Source of the DNA: Bacillota bacterium
GTDB taxonomy: Bacteria; Bacillota; Sulfobacillia; JACIYH01
Direction of reading: 5' to 3'
Length of the DNA: 44,110 nucleotides
NCBI GenBank assembly: GCA_014360055.1
Contig: JACIYH010000019.1
Span: 1 to 44,110, forward strand
In this document: in pieces, positions 15,338-23,666 of the stretch
Layout: every line of letters starts with the position of its first letter
Numbering within the stretch: position 1 is the first letter of the stretch
Program-made: the position numbers and the translations under genes
The notes under the pieces: model-generated
What the model was told of the DNA's origin: nothing
Seen by the model: the letters and a program-made list of their open reading frames with translations, nothing else
Database searches by the model: none

Positions 15338-16732
15338 CTACGCACCCCCCTCCGTATCCTGCTCCGCCAACCCTGTCGGACACCCGCCCCGCAACGGGTG
15401 CAGCGCCCCCAGGGGCAGGGCCTCGACCACCCGGCCCCGGAAGCCCCTCGTGGTGTGCGCCCGCAAGAGCGCATTGTAAACGCATTCCTCCGTGGCATCG
15501 GCCACCGCCACCAGAAGGCCGGCGAACGTCTCTCCGTGGTCGGGCAGGAGCCTGATGGACATCACTTCGTCGGGCGCCTGGTGGGGAACGCGGGCCGCCG
15601 TCGAGAATGCGAGCACGAACTCACCGCTCCCGTGCGAAATGTGAGAACCGGTACGGGAGAGCCCCACCACGGCGCGCCGCGCCAGGCGTCCCAGCTGGCG
15701 GGAGGTGAGGGGGGCATCGGTGGCCACCACCACGATCACCGATCCATCCCCGCGGGACGCGCCGCTTCCCTCATCCTGCCGGCCCTGCGCCCGCATACGT
15801 CCGGGCGCCGCGTGCGGCGAACGGGACGCACCGTACGCGCGCTCTGCTGAGCCGCATACGTCGCCCGCCGCGTCTCGGCTCGCTGCCACCGGCCGCCCCA
15901 GGAACCGCAATTCCCCGCGGCGCCCGAAGTTGGCGAGCACCATTACCCCAACCACAAACGTGCCGGCAGGGCCTGCCACCACGCGGGAAGCGGTACCGAT
16001 ACCGCCCTTGTAACCGTAACAGATCATACCGGTGCCCGCGCCCACCACTCCCTCCTCGGGTCGCCCGCCCGAGGAGTCGGAGTCCCCCGGGGTGACGCCG
16101 GATGCTTCACCCTGCGCGCGGACGTCAGGACCCCGGGTCGCCCCGCCGACGGGCGGTAGCGTGGAGCCCGCCCTGGCATTGTCGAGAGCCAGGAGAACGT
16201 GTTCAGGCTGGATGGCGAGGGCCCGCTGGTCGTTCAAGTACGCGTCGCTGCACTCCAGGACCACGGGGTTTACGGTTCCCGCGCTGTCTCCGATTGCGGC
16301 GTCCATGGCGAGCATCCACCGCACCAACCCATGGGCAGCGATACCGACGCTGAGCGTGTTGGTCAGGACGATAGGCGTCTCCAGGGTCCCTAACTCGGCA
16401 ATTTGCACCAGCCCCATGGCCTTGCCGAAACCATTTATCACGTGGGCTGCCGCCCAGACCTTCTCCCGGAACGGGTTGTCGGGGTGGGGCCGGATGGCCG
16501 TGACGCCCGTACAGACGCCGGCGTCCGGGCGGTAGAGCGTATGATGCCCCACCATCACTCCCGCCACATCGGTTATCGCATTCAGAGGGCCCGTGGGAAG
16601 GCAACCAACCTGCAGACCCAGGTCCCTCAGGCGCGGCCGTTCCGCCCGGCGCGCACCGGCGGGGTGCGCCGCTCGCTCCGGGCCGACGGGACCGGGATGG
16701 CAACTCTCCGGGCCAAACTCCCGACCGCTCAA
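15338..16732 (-). CDS. P1-family (DmpA/BapA-type) self-processing aminopeptidase
   Basis: N-terminal-nucleophile hydrolase of the L-aminopeptidase/D-esterase family. Markers: GPLNAITDVAGVMVGHHTL, NPVVLECSD, VGAGTGMICYGYKGGIGTASR, and the processing site GDG|SVIVVVATDAPL, where Ser (~331 from the chosen start) becomes the new N-terminus of the beta chain after autocleavage; ISHGSGEFVLAFSTA follows. Two inserts are unusual: ~20 residues before the VGAGTG block and ~45 low-complexity residues just before the processing site. Start is uncertain: TTG 16732 behind GGAGGGGAGG is favoured; ATG 16747 is an alternative. Substrates in the family are N-terminal D-, L- or beta-amino acids in amides and peptides. 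Single gene with its own promoter. Confidence 0.9.
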   Translation of the reverse strand: MSGREFGPESCHPGPVGPERAAHPAGARRAERPRLRDLGLQVGCLPTGPLNAITDVAGVMVGHHTLYRPDAGVCTGVTAIRPHPDNPFREKVWAAAHVINGFGKAMGLVQIAELGTLETPIVLTNTLSVGIAAHGLVRWMLAMDAAIGDSAGTVNPVVLECSDAYLNDQRALAIQPEHVLLALDNARAGSTLPPVGGATRGPDVRAQGEASGVTPGDSDSSGGRPEEGVVGAGTGMICYGYKGGIGTASRVVAGPAGTFVVGVMVLANFGRRGELRFLGRPVAASRDAAGDVCGSAERAYGASRSPHAAPGRMRAQGRQDEGSGASRGDGSVIVVVATDAPLTSRQLGRLARRAVVGLSRTGSHISHGSGEFVLAFSTAARVPHQAPDEVMSIRLLPDHGETFAGLLVAVADATEECVYNALLRAHTTRGFRGRVVEALPLGALHPLRGGCPTGLAEQDTEGGA

Positions 16733-16763
16733 GACCCTCCCCTCCATCTTTGCGGCTACCTGC

Positions 16764-16792
16764 ACTGTACAATCGCGGGCCCACACCGTCAA
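16764..16792 (-). promoter_or_regulatory. Sigma-A-type promoter for the P1 peptidase gene
   Basis: The minus strand has TTGACG (16792-16787), a 17-base spacer, then TACAGT (16769-16764). Transcription should start near 16757, about 25 nt before the TTG chosen as start. This also argues against starts upstream of 16757. Confidence 0.6.
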
Positions 16793-16812
16793 GGCTGCCG
16801 CGTGTCAGTGTA

Positions 16813-16940
16813 CCCGACCCGGCCAGGAGACTCGAATCCCGGCCGGGCAGGCACAAGCGCGGCGGGGCCCGGGACCCCGGCTGGCCCGGCACAAGCGCGG
16901 CGGGGCCCGGGACCCCGGCTGGCCAGACACAAGCACGACA
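16813..16940. repeat. 38-bp GC-rich tandem repeat
   Basis: Two almost identical 38-bp units begin at 16851 and 16889 (core GCACAAGCGCGGCGGGGCCC plus GGGACCCCGGCTGGCC), a third degenerate unit begins at 16927 and runs into the hairpin that follows, and a weaker partial copy precedes at about 16813. No spacers, so not CRISPR. The repeat lies between the P1 peptidase promoter and the small zinc-ribbon gene. No open frame that looks real crosses it. Confidence 0.75.
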
Positions 16941-16973
16941 GGGCCCGGGATCCTCTACAGGGATCCCGGGCCC
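16941..16973. terminator. Strong 13-bp hairpin, candidate bidirectional terminator
   Basis: GGGCCCGGGATCC (16941-16953) and GGATCCCGGGCCC (16961-16973) pair perfectly around a 7-base loop. There is no T-run on either side, so it is not a classical intrinsic terminator. It sits downstream of the zinc-ribbon gene (minus strand) and forms the end of the 38-bp repeat array. Confidence 0.5.
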
Positions 16974-17090
16974 GCTTCGGCCCGCCGTTGTCGTGTACTC
17001 CGGCCCACACCATCAAGCCGTACTCTGGCCTACGTTCAAGACCTGCTGGGAAGACCCACAGGCCACGCCGGCGCACGCCGTGCAGCCAAG

Positions 17091-17276
17091 TCAGACCACG
17101 CTGGGCTGGAGTACGGTCACCGGGGAGGTATCCCGGCTGGTTATGGACTCAATTCCCCTGGTACGGATCACGATCATGCGCTTGCAGTGGCGGCACTTGA
17201 TCCAGATTTCGTCTCCCTCGATCTGGCACACGATCTTCTTGCACTGGCACCGCAGGTTCTCCAAAGCCATCTCCAT
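17091..17276 (-). CDS. Small zinc-ribbon protein (Com-like)
   Basis: 61 aa. Four cysteines form a likely zinc site: Cys10 and Cys12 in RCQCKK and Cys28 and Cys31 in KCRHCKR; a further Cys17 lies between. The pattern NLRC-x-C-KK...IKCRHCKR resembles the short zinc-finger proteins related to phage Mu Com. ATG 17276 is preceded by AAGGGGG at good spacing. The lower GC of this stretch and of its upstream region stands out from the neighbours. In Mu, Com acts on translation of mom mRNA; here no mom-like gene is present, so only nucleic-acid binding can be guessed. Confidence 0.6.
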   Translation of the reverse strand: MEMALENLRCQCKKIVCQIEGDEIWIKCRHCKRMIVIRTRGIESITSRDTSPVTVLQPSVV

Positions 17277-17637
17277 CCACACCCCCTTGCATCTGCGGTC
17301 CGGGCTCAGGTCCCTTGCACTTGGTGCCGGGAAGGCTCACCCCCTGTTAGTGATAAATTTCACTTTCCAAACCCCAAACCATTGGGCCTTGGCCATGTCT
17401 ACTATAACTCTTTCCTTCACAAGCCGGCAAGCTCCCCCGGCACCTGTGAGGAACGGAACTAAGTGCCAATCCCCCTCCACGCTCGTCCTCACTCCCCCAA
17501 TCTCCTTCTTACGAGCTACGGCGACAGTGGGAATACGGGAGAGTGACGGGGAAAACGCTACCCCCGAGGGTGACGGCTGGGACGCAGCCGCCGCACCGGG
17601 GCGGCGGGAAACGCCGCTGCAAGAAGGGGGATGACCG
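17277..17637. other. Gene-free region between the zinc-ribbon gene and gpr, with a weak leftward promoter
   Basis: 361 bases without a believable gene. On the minus strand TTGCCG (17430-17425), an 18-base spacer and TATAGT (17406-17401) could drive the zinc-ribbon gene, with a leader of about 118 nt. On the plus strand, where a forespore promoter for gpr is expected, GAATA (17531-17535) fits a sigma-G/F -35 but no good -10 follows. The stretch 17340-17420 is clearly more AT-rich than its surroundings. Confidence 0.35.
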
Positions 17638-18624
17638 TTGCCGCCAGACGATGTATTCCGCGAATGCGACGTCTATACCGACCTCGCCCTGGAAGCTTCC
17701 GAGCGCGTACGCGCCCGCACGGGGCGGGAAATCCCCGGTGTGGCCGTACAGGAGTTCAGCCGGGATGGTATCAAGATCACCCGCGTCACCATCGAGGACG
17801 AAAACGGCGCCGCCCTGATGGGAAAACCACCCGGCACCTACGTGACCGTGGAGGCGCCCGAGTTGCGTTCCCGCAGCCGGGATCTGGCCGACCGGCTGAG
17901 CGGCGTCATCGCGGAGCAACTGAGCGATCTGGCACGCCTCCCCCCTGAGGCCACCGTGCTGGTGGTCGGCCTGGGGAACTGGCGAGCCACCCCGGACGCC
18001 CTGGGCCCCCGGGTGGTGGAGCAACTCTTCGTCACCCGTCACCTGCGGGACCTGGTGCCGCCCGAACTGAAGGGTAGGATGCGCGCCCTGTGCGCCATCG
18101 CCCCCGGGGTGCTGGGCACCACCGGTATCGAGACGGGGGAAGTCATCCGGGGCATAGCCTCCCGGGTCAAGCCCGACCTGGTGGTGGCGGTAGATTCCCT
18201 GGCCGCCCGCAGCCTCGACCGCATCATGACCACCGTGCAACTGGCCGACACCGGCATCCGTCCCGGGTCCGGGGTGGGAAACCGGCGCCTGAGCGTGGAC
18301 CGGGAGTCGGTGGGAGCGCCAGTGATCGCGGTGGGCTGCCCCACCGTGGTTTACGCCATGACCATTGCCATGGAAGCAATCGACCAGCTCAGCCAGAGGG
18401 TGCCGCAGGCGGGTACCCTGCGCTCCTACCTGCAGGGCCTGGACGCCAGAGGCAAGCAGGAGTTCCTCAGCGGCATCCTGCGCCCCCTCATGGGGGAAAT
18501 GGTGGTCACCCCAAAGGAGGTGGATGCCGACGTGGAGGAGATGGCCCGCATCATCGCGGGGGCCATCAACGCCGCCTTCCATCCCGGCATCACCGAAGAC
18601 GAGGTGGCCCGCTACCTGCGCTGA
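17638..18624 (+). CDS. gpr: Germination protease GPR (spore endopeptidase)
   Basis: 328 aa. GPR degrades alpha/beta-type SASP during spore outgrowth and is made as an inactive zymogen in the forespore. Family blocks seen: DVYTDLALEA near the N-terminus (the propeptide cut is expected just before or within this region), VLVVGLGNWRATPDALGP, APGVLGTTGIET, LVVAVDSLAARSLDRI, TDTG-like LADTGIRPGSGVGNRR and APVIAVGCPTVV. Start TTG 17638 behind GGGGG at 7 nt spacing. It is the only large plus-strand housekeeping gene in this part and faces the SASP gene. It shows the organism forms endospores. Confidence 0.96.
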   Translation: MPPDDVFRECDVYTDLALEASERVRARTGREIPGVAVQEFSRDGIKITRVTIEDENGAALMGKPPGTYVTVEAPELRSRSRDLADRLSGVIAEQLSDLARLPPEATVLVVGLGNWRATPDALGPRVVEQLFVTRHLRDLVPPELKGRMRALCAIAPGVLGTTGIETGEVIRGIASRVKPDLVVAVDSLAARSLDRIMTTVQLADTGIRPGSGVGNRRLSVDRESVGAPVIAVGCPTVVYAMTIAMEAIDQLSQRVPQAGTLRSYLQGLDARGKQEFLSGILRPLMGEMVVTPKEVDADVEEMARIIAGAINAAFHPGITEDEVARYLR

Positions 18625-18699
18625 CCCCACGCAGCGGAACCCCCGACCGGCCACGGTCCGACCCCCGATCGTGGCGCCAGCGCCGCGGGGGCACGAAAA

Positions 18700-18727
18700 G
18701 GGTGCCCGGTGAACTCACCGGGCACCC
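18700..18727. terminator. Hairpin terminator shared by gpr and the SASP gene
   Basis: GGGTGCCCGGTGA (18700-18712) and TCACCGGGCACCC (18715-18727) form a long perfect inverted repeat. On the minus strand it is followed by CTTTTC, so it works best as an intrinsic terminator for the SASP gene; on the plus strand it would end gpr transcripts with a weaker pyrimidine tail. Confidence 0.8.
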
Positions 18728-18742
18728 TCTGCTCCACCCCGG

Positions 18743-18982
18743 TTACCGGCCTGCCGGCCTGGGCGGAACGGTACCTCCGGCCAGGGAGCGCTCGGCCTGC
18801 TCGATCATGCGGCGCACCATGTGACCGCCCACCGCACCGCACTGCCGGGCGGAGAAGTCACCCCAGTAATCGTCAGGCGGAGGAGTGATTCCCACCTCAC
18901 CGGCCACTTCGTACTTGAAGTTGTCGAGTGCCGGTCCGGCCTCACGCACGAGCGCGCGGTTCCTCTTTTGACCCCGGGCCAC
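18743..18982 (-). CDS. Alpha/beta-type small acid-soluble spore protein
   Basis: 79 aa DNA-coating spore protein. The two hallmark blocks are present: ALDNFKYEVAGEVGI, which holds the GPR cleavage site (after Glu in YEVA), and GDFSARQCGAVGGHMVRRMI followed by EQAERSLAG. A Cys replaces the usual Asn in the RQNG segment. The GTG start (18982) follows a perfect AAGGAGGTGA. A CATAATG on the minus strand near 19040 resembles a sigma-G -10 box, but I see no matching -35. It converges on gpr, so substrate and protease genes are neighbours. Confidence 0.96.
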   Translation of the reverse strand: MARGQKRNRALVREAGPALDNFKYEVAGEVGITPPPDDYWGDFSARQCGAVGGHMVRRMIEQAERSLAGGTVPPRPAGR

Positions 18983-19245
18983 GGAAGTTCACCTCCTTGC
19001 AGCTTTCTGCTCCTAGTTTCACTCCTGCGCGGCCCATTATGCTGGAACCCTGTGGGAAAGCGACGAACAGGCGCCATTTGTTGCAGATGCAACCTGCCGG
19101 CGCGACTGGTGAGTTGGCACGCAAATGGTAACGAAATGTGAATGCTTATCGCGAGTGCCTGCGCTCCGGGGTCGGCCGGACCTACCGCCACCAGGTGGCG
19201 CCGCCGCCGGTGCCGGAAGACGGCAGCGGGCAACGGCAGGCGGTG

Positions 19246-21324
19246 CTAGCCGATGCCGACCAGGCCCAGCCGTTCGCCGAAGCGCTCGCGCAGGGCCTGG
19301 CGGAGGGGGGCGTGGGCGGGGGAGCGCAGGCCGGGATCGCCCTCGACCAGCGCCGCTGCGGCAGCGCGTGCCTCTTCCAGCAGGGCGTGGTCCCGCAAGG
19401 GGTTGGCCACCCGGAAGTCGGGCAGACCGTGCTGCCGGAGACCGAAGAACTCGCCCGGCCCCCGCAGGCGCAGGTCCTCCTCGGCGATCTCGAAACCGTC
19501 GGTGGTGCGCTCCATGGCCTGCAGGCGCATGCGTGCCTCCTCGCTACCCGGGTCGCCGATGAGGAGGCAGTACGAGGGCTGGTTCCCCCGGCCCACCCGG
19601 CCGCGCAACTGGTGGAGCTGGGCCAGCCCGAAGCGCTCCGCCCCTTCCACCACCATCACGGTGGCCGCGGGCACATCCACCCCCACCTCGATGACGGTGG
19701 TGGCCACCAGCACCTGCACTTCCCCGCTGCGGAAACGCGCCATCACCTCTTCCCGCTCCCGGGCGGGCAGACGCCCGTGCACCAGTCCCACCCGCAGCCC
19801 CCGCAGTTCCCCCCGCTCCAGGTCCGCGGCCAGCCGGGTGGCCGCCTCGGCCTGCAGTTTGTCGGACTCTTCTACCAGGGGGCACACCACGTAGGCCTGG
19901 TTGCCCTTCGCCACCTCCTGGCGCACGAAGGCGTACGCCTCCCGGCGCCGGGTGCCGGGTAGCCAGTGGGTCTGAACGGGCCGGCGCCCGGGGGGCATCT
20001 GGTCGATGACGCTGAGGTCGAGATCGCCGAACAGGGTGAGGGCCAGGGTGCGCGGGATGGGAGTCGCGGTCATGACCAGCACGTCGGCGGCCAGGCCTTT
20101 CTCGAGCAACATGGCCCGCTGCCTGACCCCGAAACGGTGCTGCTCGTCGGTGATGGCCAGGGAGAGCCGGGGCAGCATCACGCCCTCTCCGATAAGGGCG
20201 TGGGTGCCCACGTACACCCCCGCTTCGCCCGCCGCCATGGGCTCCATGACCCGGGCGCGCTCGGAGGCACTCTGGCTCCCGGTGAGCAGCCCCACGGGGA
20301 CACCGAGGGGTTCCAGCAGGGGCCGCAGGTTCTGGTAGTGCTGCTCGGCCAGGATCTCGGTGGGGACCATGAAGGCACACTGGTAGCCCGCCCCGGCCGC
20401 CTTGAGTGCGGCCATGGCCGCCACCAGGGTTTTCCCCGAGCCCACGTCCCCCTGCAGCAGCCGGTTCATGGGGCGGGGGGATTCCATGTCGGCGCGGATC
20501 TCGCCGTAGACCCGCTCCTGGGCAGCCGTGAGGGGGAAGGGCAGGGCGCACAGGAACCGGGCATGCAGTTCCCCGTCCGGGGGATGGCTGATGCCCTCGC
20601 GCTGTTTCACCTGGCGCCTCTGCAGGGCGATGGCCAGCTGCAAAAGGAAAAGTTCTTCGAAGGCCAGCCGCCGCCGGGCCGCCTCCAGTGCGGTCTCGTC
20701 GGCGGGGAAATGCATGTCCCGCACGGCGACCGCCGCCGGTACCAGGCCGGCCCGTTCCCGCACCGGGGCCGGCAGCAGGTCGGGGACCCGGGGAGCGAAG
20801 CGCTCCACCACTTCCCGGGCCAGGGCGCGCAGGGGCCGCTGGAAGATGCCTTCCTTGAGGGGATACACGGGCACCAGGCGGCCCACGTGCAGGGGGTCGG
20901 CCCCCGTGTCGATCTCGTATTCGGGATTGTCCATGCGCCACTCCCCGAACCGCCGCTCCACCCGGCCCGAGAAGATGACCATCATCCCGCGGCGGAACTG
21001 GGCCTTGCGGAAGGGCTGGTTGAACCAGGTCCCCCACAGGATGCCGGTGCGGTCGCTGATGCCCACCCGCAGCAGGGAGAGCCCGGGACGCGGGTGCCGC
21101 TCTTCCACGGCGTGCACCACCCCGCGCACGGTGCGCACCTCGCCCGGACGCAGATGCCCCACCGGGCAGAACTCCCGGCGGTCCTCGTGCCGCCGGGGGA
21201 AGTAGAAGAGCAGGTCGCCCACCGTACGCAACCCCAGCCGGGCCAGGTCGCGGGCTCGCGCCGGCCCCACCCCCTTGCAGAAGCGCAGGGGTGTCTCCAG
21301 TCCCTGATCGATCAAAACCCTCAC
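19246..21324 (-). CDS. recG: ATP-dependent DNA helicase RecG
   Basis: 692 aa, full length. RecG remodels stalled replication forks and Holliday junctions. N-terminal wedge/OB region (residues ~60-140), then helicase motifs: LLQGDVGSGKTLVAAMAAL (Walker A), FMVPTEILAEQH, TDEQHRFGVRQR (motif II DEQH), VMTATPIPRTLALTLFGD, and the C-terminal GRGNQPSYCLL region with GRVGRG. GTG 21324 overlaps the fakA stop as GTGA; a TTG three codons later (21315) has better ribosome-binding-site spacing. Last gene of the asp23-fakA-recG run. Confidence 0.97.
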   Translation of the reverse strand: MRVLIDQGLETPLRFCKGVGPARARDLARLGLRTVGDLLFYFPRRHEDRREFCPVGHLRPGEVRTVRGVVHAVEERHPRPGLSLLRVGISDRTGILWGTWFNQPFRKAQFRRGMMVIFSGRVERRFGEWRMDNPEYEIDTGADPLHVGRLVPVYPLKEGIFQRPLRALAREVVERFAPRVPDLLPAPVRERAGLVPAAVAVRDMHFPADETALEAARRRLAFEELFLLQLAIALQRRQVKQREGISHPPDGELHARFLCALPFPLTAAQERVYGEIRADMESPRPMNRLLQGDVGSGKTLVAAMAALKAAGAGYQCAFMVPTEILAEQHYQNLRPLLEPLGVPVGLLTGSQSASERARVMEPMAAGEAGVYVGTHALIGEGVMLPRLSLAITDEQHRFGVRQRAMLLEKGLAADVLVMTATPIPRTLALTLFGDLDLSVIDQMPPGRRPVQTHWLPGTRRREAYAFVRQEVAKGNQAYVVCPLVEESDKLQAEAATRLAADLERGELRGLRVGLVHGRLPAREREEVMARFRSGEVQVLVATTVIEVGVDVPAATVMVVEGAERFGLAQLHQLRGRVGRGNQPSYCLLIGDPGSEEARMRLQAMERTTDGFEIAEEDLRLRGPGEFFGLRQHGLPDFRVANPLRDHALLEEARAAAAALVEGDPGLRSPAHAPLRQALRERFGERLGLVGIG

Positions 21325-22991
21325 TCCACCGATATGACGTAGTGGTGCAGGGGCTGTCCCCCGTAGTGCACCTCCACCAGGAGGTGGGGGTACCGTTCCC
21401 GCAGCCGCTCACCCAGGGCGGCGGCCACCGGAGCCTTTACGCCCGCCCCGTAGAACAGGGTGATGGCCGTGGTGTCTTCACCCGTGGCCCGGGCCAGCAG
21501 CGCCATGACCGCTTCCTCGGGGGAGGGGGCCGCCACCACCAGCTCGTCTTCCAGGAACCCCACCGCGTCCCCCTTGCGCACCGGTACCTGTCCCACGGCG
21601 GAATCTCGTACCGCGCGGGTGACCTGGCCCGTGCGCACGCCCGCGGCCGCCTCCTGCATCAGGCGGGCGTTCTCCTCGGGCGGGAGTTCCGGGTTGAAGG
21701 CCAGGGCCGCCGCCACCACCTGCGGGCCGGAGAGGGCGGGCACCACCCGCACGGGAACCCGCGTCAGGCTGGTGACCTGGCGCGCCACTGCCAGGGCGTT
21801 GGGGTGACCGGGCAGGATGACCACCTCTCGGGCGCGGGCCGCCCTCACCGCCTCCATCACCTCGGCGGCGCTGGGGTTCATAGTCGGTCCCCCGGGTACC
21901 ACCTCGACGCCCAGGCTGCCCAGTATGTCCCCCCAGCCGTCCCCGGGGACCACCGCCACCACCGCCAGCGGCACGAGTTCTTCCCGGGTCACCGCCGCGT
22001 CGGTGCCCCGGGACCGGGGCGACCGTCCCGGCACCTGCGCCCCGACGTCTCCAGGCGGCGCGGACAGCTGCCCGCGCACGTCCTCCGCACGTGCGGACAC
22101 CTGCAGCCGCATGTCCTCCACGCGAGCCTCCACCAGCCCCTCGTCCAGGAGCAGGGCCAGCACGCGGTCGGGATAGGCGGTATGTATGTGGACGCGCACC
22201 AGGTCTCCGTCTTCCGCCACTACCAGGGAATCACCCATGTGCCCCAGGGCCTGCGCGAGGCGGGATTGCTTCCCCTCCCCCCGCAGGGTGGCCACCAGGT
22301 CGTAGGGAAAGGCACCCACGTCCTGCCCCGGGGACACGCTTACCGGCTCTGGCTCCACCAGTTGAGCGGATCCCTCCTCGCCCACCAGGGCGGCCAGAAG
22401 TCCCTCCAGGATATAGACCAGTCCCTGGCCCCCGGCGTCCACCACCCCGGCTTTCTTCAACACGGGCAACAGGTCCGGGGTGCGGCCCAGGGTTTCACGG
22501 GCCCCGGCCCAGGCCTCCCGCAGCACGGCCACGGCGTCCCGGGTGCGCCGCCCTACCTCCACCGCCCGGCGGGCGGCCTCGCGGGCCACCGTGAGGATGG
22601 TGCCCTCCACGGGACGCACCACCGCCCGGTAGGCAGCCTGCACCCCTTCCTGTAGGGCCAGGCCCAGGTCGAGCCCGTCGGCTTCCCCCTTGCCCTCGAA
22701 GGTGCGGGCCAGGCCGCGGAAGATCTGAGACAGGATGACGCCCGAGTTGCCCCGCGCCCCCAGGAGCGATCCGCGGGCCAGGGCATTACTCATCTCCGCC
22801 AGAGAAGAAGATGACACCCGCTCCATCTCGGCCTGGGCCGAGCGCATGGTGAGCAACAGGTTGGTACCCGTGTCCCCATCTGGGACGGGGAAAACGTTGA
22901 GCTGGTCCACCTCGGCCCGGTACCTCTCCAGGTAGCGGGTGGCCAGACCGATCATGCGGCGCAGATCCCAACCCCCTATGCGTCCCGGCAC
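21321..22991 (-). CDS. fakA: Fatty acid kinase catalytic subunit FakA (DAK domain, YloV)
   Basis: 556 aa. FakA phosphorylates fatty acids bound to FakB for phospholipid synthesis. The N-terminal DhaL-like domain shows NVFPVPDGDTGTNLLLTM (ATP/Mg site) and GARGNSGVILSQIFRG; the C-terminal DegV-like half follows. A linker at residues ~300-325 (SARAEDVRGQLSAPPGDVGAQ...) is low-complexity and longer than usual. GTG 22991 behind GGGAGGG. Its stop overlaps recG, and asp23 lies 29 bp upstream. No fakB is in the window. Confidence 0.93.
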   Translation of the reverse strand: MPGRIGGWDLRRMIGLATRYLERYRAEVDQLNVFPVPDGDTGTNLLLTMRSAQAEMERVSSSSLAEMSNALARGSLLGARGNSGVILSQIFRGLARTFEGKGEADGLDLGLALQEGVQAAYRAVVRPVEGTILTVAREAARRAVEVGRRTRDAVAVLREAWAGARETLGRTPDLLPVLKKAGVVDAGGQGLVYILEGLLAALVGEEGSAQLVEPEPVSVSPGQDVGAFPYDLVATLRGEGKQSRLAQALGHMGDSLVVAEDGDLVRVHIHTAYPDRVLALLLDEGLVEARVEDMRLQVSARAEDVRGQLSAPPGDVGAQVPGRSPRSRGTDAAVTREELVPLAVVAVVPGDGWGDILGSLGVEVVPGGPTMNPSAAEVMEAVRAARAREVVILPGHPNALAVARQVTSLTRVPVRVVPALSGPQVVAAALAFNPELPPEENARLMQEAAAGVRTGQVTRAVRDSAVGQVPVRKGDAVGFLEDELVVAAPSPEEAVMALLARATGEDTTAITLFYGAGVKAPVAAALGERLRERYPHLLVEVHYGGQPLHHYVISVE

Positions 22992-23020
22992 GCTACGTCC
23001 CTCCCGGAGGCAAGCCTCAC

Positions 23021-23368
23021 CTAGACGCGTACGCCCTGCACCTGCACGGTAACCCGGCCCACCCTGATGCCCGCTTCCTCAACCACCTCCCGCACCCGCC
23101 CCGCCACCTCTGCGGCCACGGCGCGGATGTGACCGCCGTACCTAACCATGATGTTCAAGGTGAGATCGACTTTTCCTTCCCGCACCGCCACCTCCACCCC
23201 GCGGCTCAGGCTCTCCCGGCCCAGCAACTCCGCCAGGCCCGCCCCCACCCCCCGGGCCGCCATCCCCGCCACACCCGGGCACTCGGTGGCGGCGAGACCC
23301 GCCAGGGTGGCGATGACTTCCTCCGTCCACGCCAGCCTGCCCAGCCTGGTACTGACCTCATACGGCAC
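23021..23368 (-). CDS. Asp23/Gls24 family envelope protein (YloU)
   Basis: 115 aa Asp23-domain protein, conserved directly upstream of fakA in many Bacillota. Seen: VSTRLGRLAWTEEVIATLAGLAATECPGVAGMA, VDLTLNIMVRYGGHIRAVA and the C-terminal VEEAGIRVGRVTVQVQGVRV. GTG 23368 is chosen because GGGAGG precedes it and the family block begins there; the longer frame upstream crosses the rpmB promoter. Its role is probably in the cell envelope; the family function is still poorly defined. Confidence 0.9.
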   Translation of the reverse strand: MPYEVSTRLGRLAWTEEVIATLAGLAATECPGVAGMAARGVGAGLAELLGRESLSRGVEVAVREGKVDLTLNIMVRYGGHIRAVAAEVAGRVREVVEEAGIRVGRVTVQVQGVRV

Positions 23369-23413
23369 GAACCGTTCCTCCCGTCCTCGGGGGCGCCCGC
23401 ACGGCGACACCGG

Positions 23414-23442
23414 TGGACACCCGCGCGGTACCATGGTAAAAT
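23414..23442 (+). promoter_or_regulatory. Sigma-A promoter of rpmB
   Basis: TGGACA (23414-23419), a 17-base spacer and TAAAAT (23437-23442), each 5 of 6 to consensus. Transcription would start near 23449, 26 nt before the rpmB ATG. Confidence 0.75.
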
Positions 23443-23474
23443 GGAGCGGATTCTCGTGTCAAAGGGGTATGTCC

Positions 23475-23666
23475 ATGGGTCGCAAGTGCGTGGTTTGCGG
23501 CAAAGACGCCTGGGTGGGATTTCAGATCAGCCACTCTCACCGCCGTACCAAGAAGCGCTGGAATCCCAACCTGCAGAAAATCCGCATCGTGCACGAGGGT
23601 CGGGTGCGCCGGGCCCTGGTGTGCACCAGGTGCCTCAAGGCGGGGAAGGTGCAGCGGGCGGTCTGA
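23475..23666 (+). CDS. rpmB: Large-subunit ribosomal protein bL28
   Basis: 63 aa. Starts MGRKCVVCGKD and shows the zinc-ribbon cysteines CVVCG and CTRC, so this is the zinc-binding form. The central HSHRRTKKRWNPNLQ is diagnostic. AAAGGGG precedes the ATG. It lies opposite to the flanking genes, as I recall for Bacillus as well. Its last 32 bases overlap the 3' end of hslO on the other strand, with no terminator between them. Confidence 0.97.
   Translation: MGRKCVVCGKDAWVGFQISHSHRRTKKRWNPNLQKIRIVHEGRVRRALVCTRCLKAGKVQRAV

Noticed and set aside
16820-16850. tRNA remnant suggested by CTCGAATCCC
   Set aside because: The flanking bases do not form a T-stem on either strand and no acceptor or anticodon arms are found.
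16813-16973. CRISPR array
   Set aside because: The 38-bp units are directly adjacent with no spacers and no cas genes are near.
19191-19205. Palindrome CGCCACCAGGTGGCG as recG terminator
   Set aside because: Short stem with no T-run on either strand; too weak to call.
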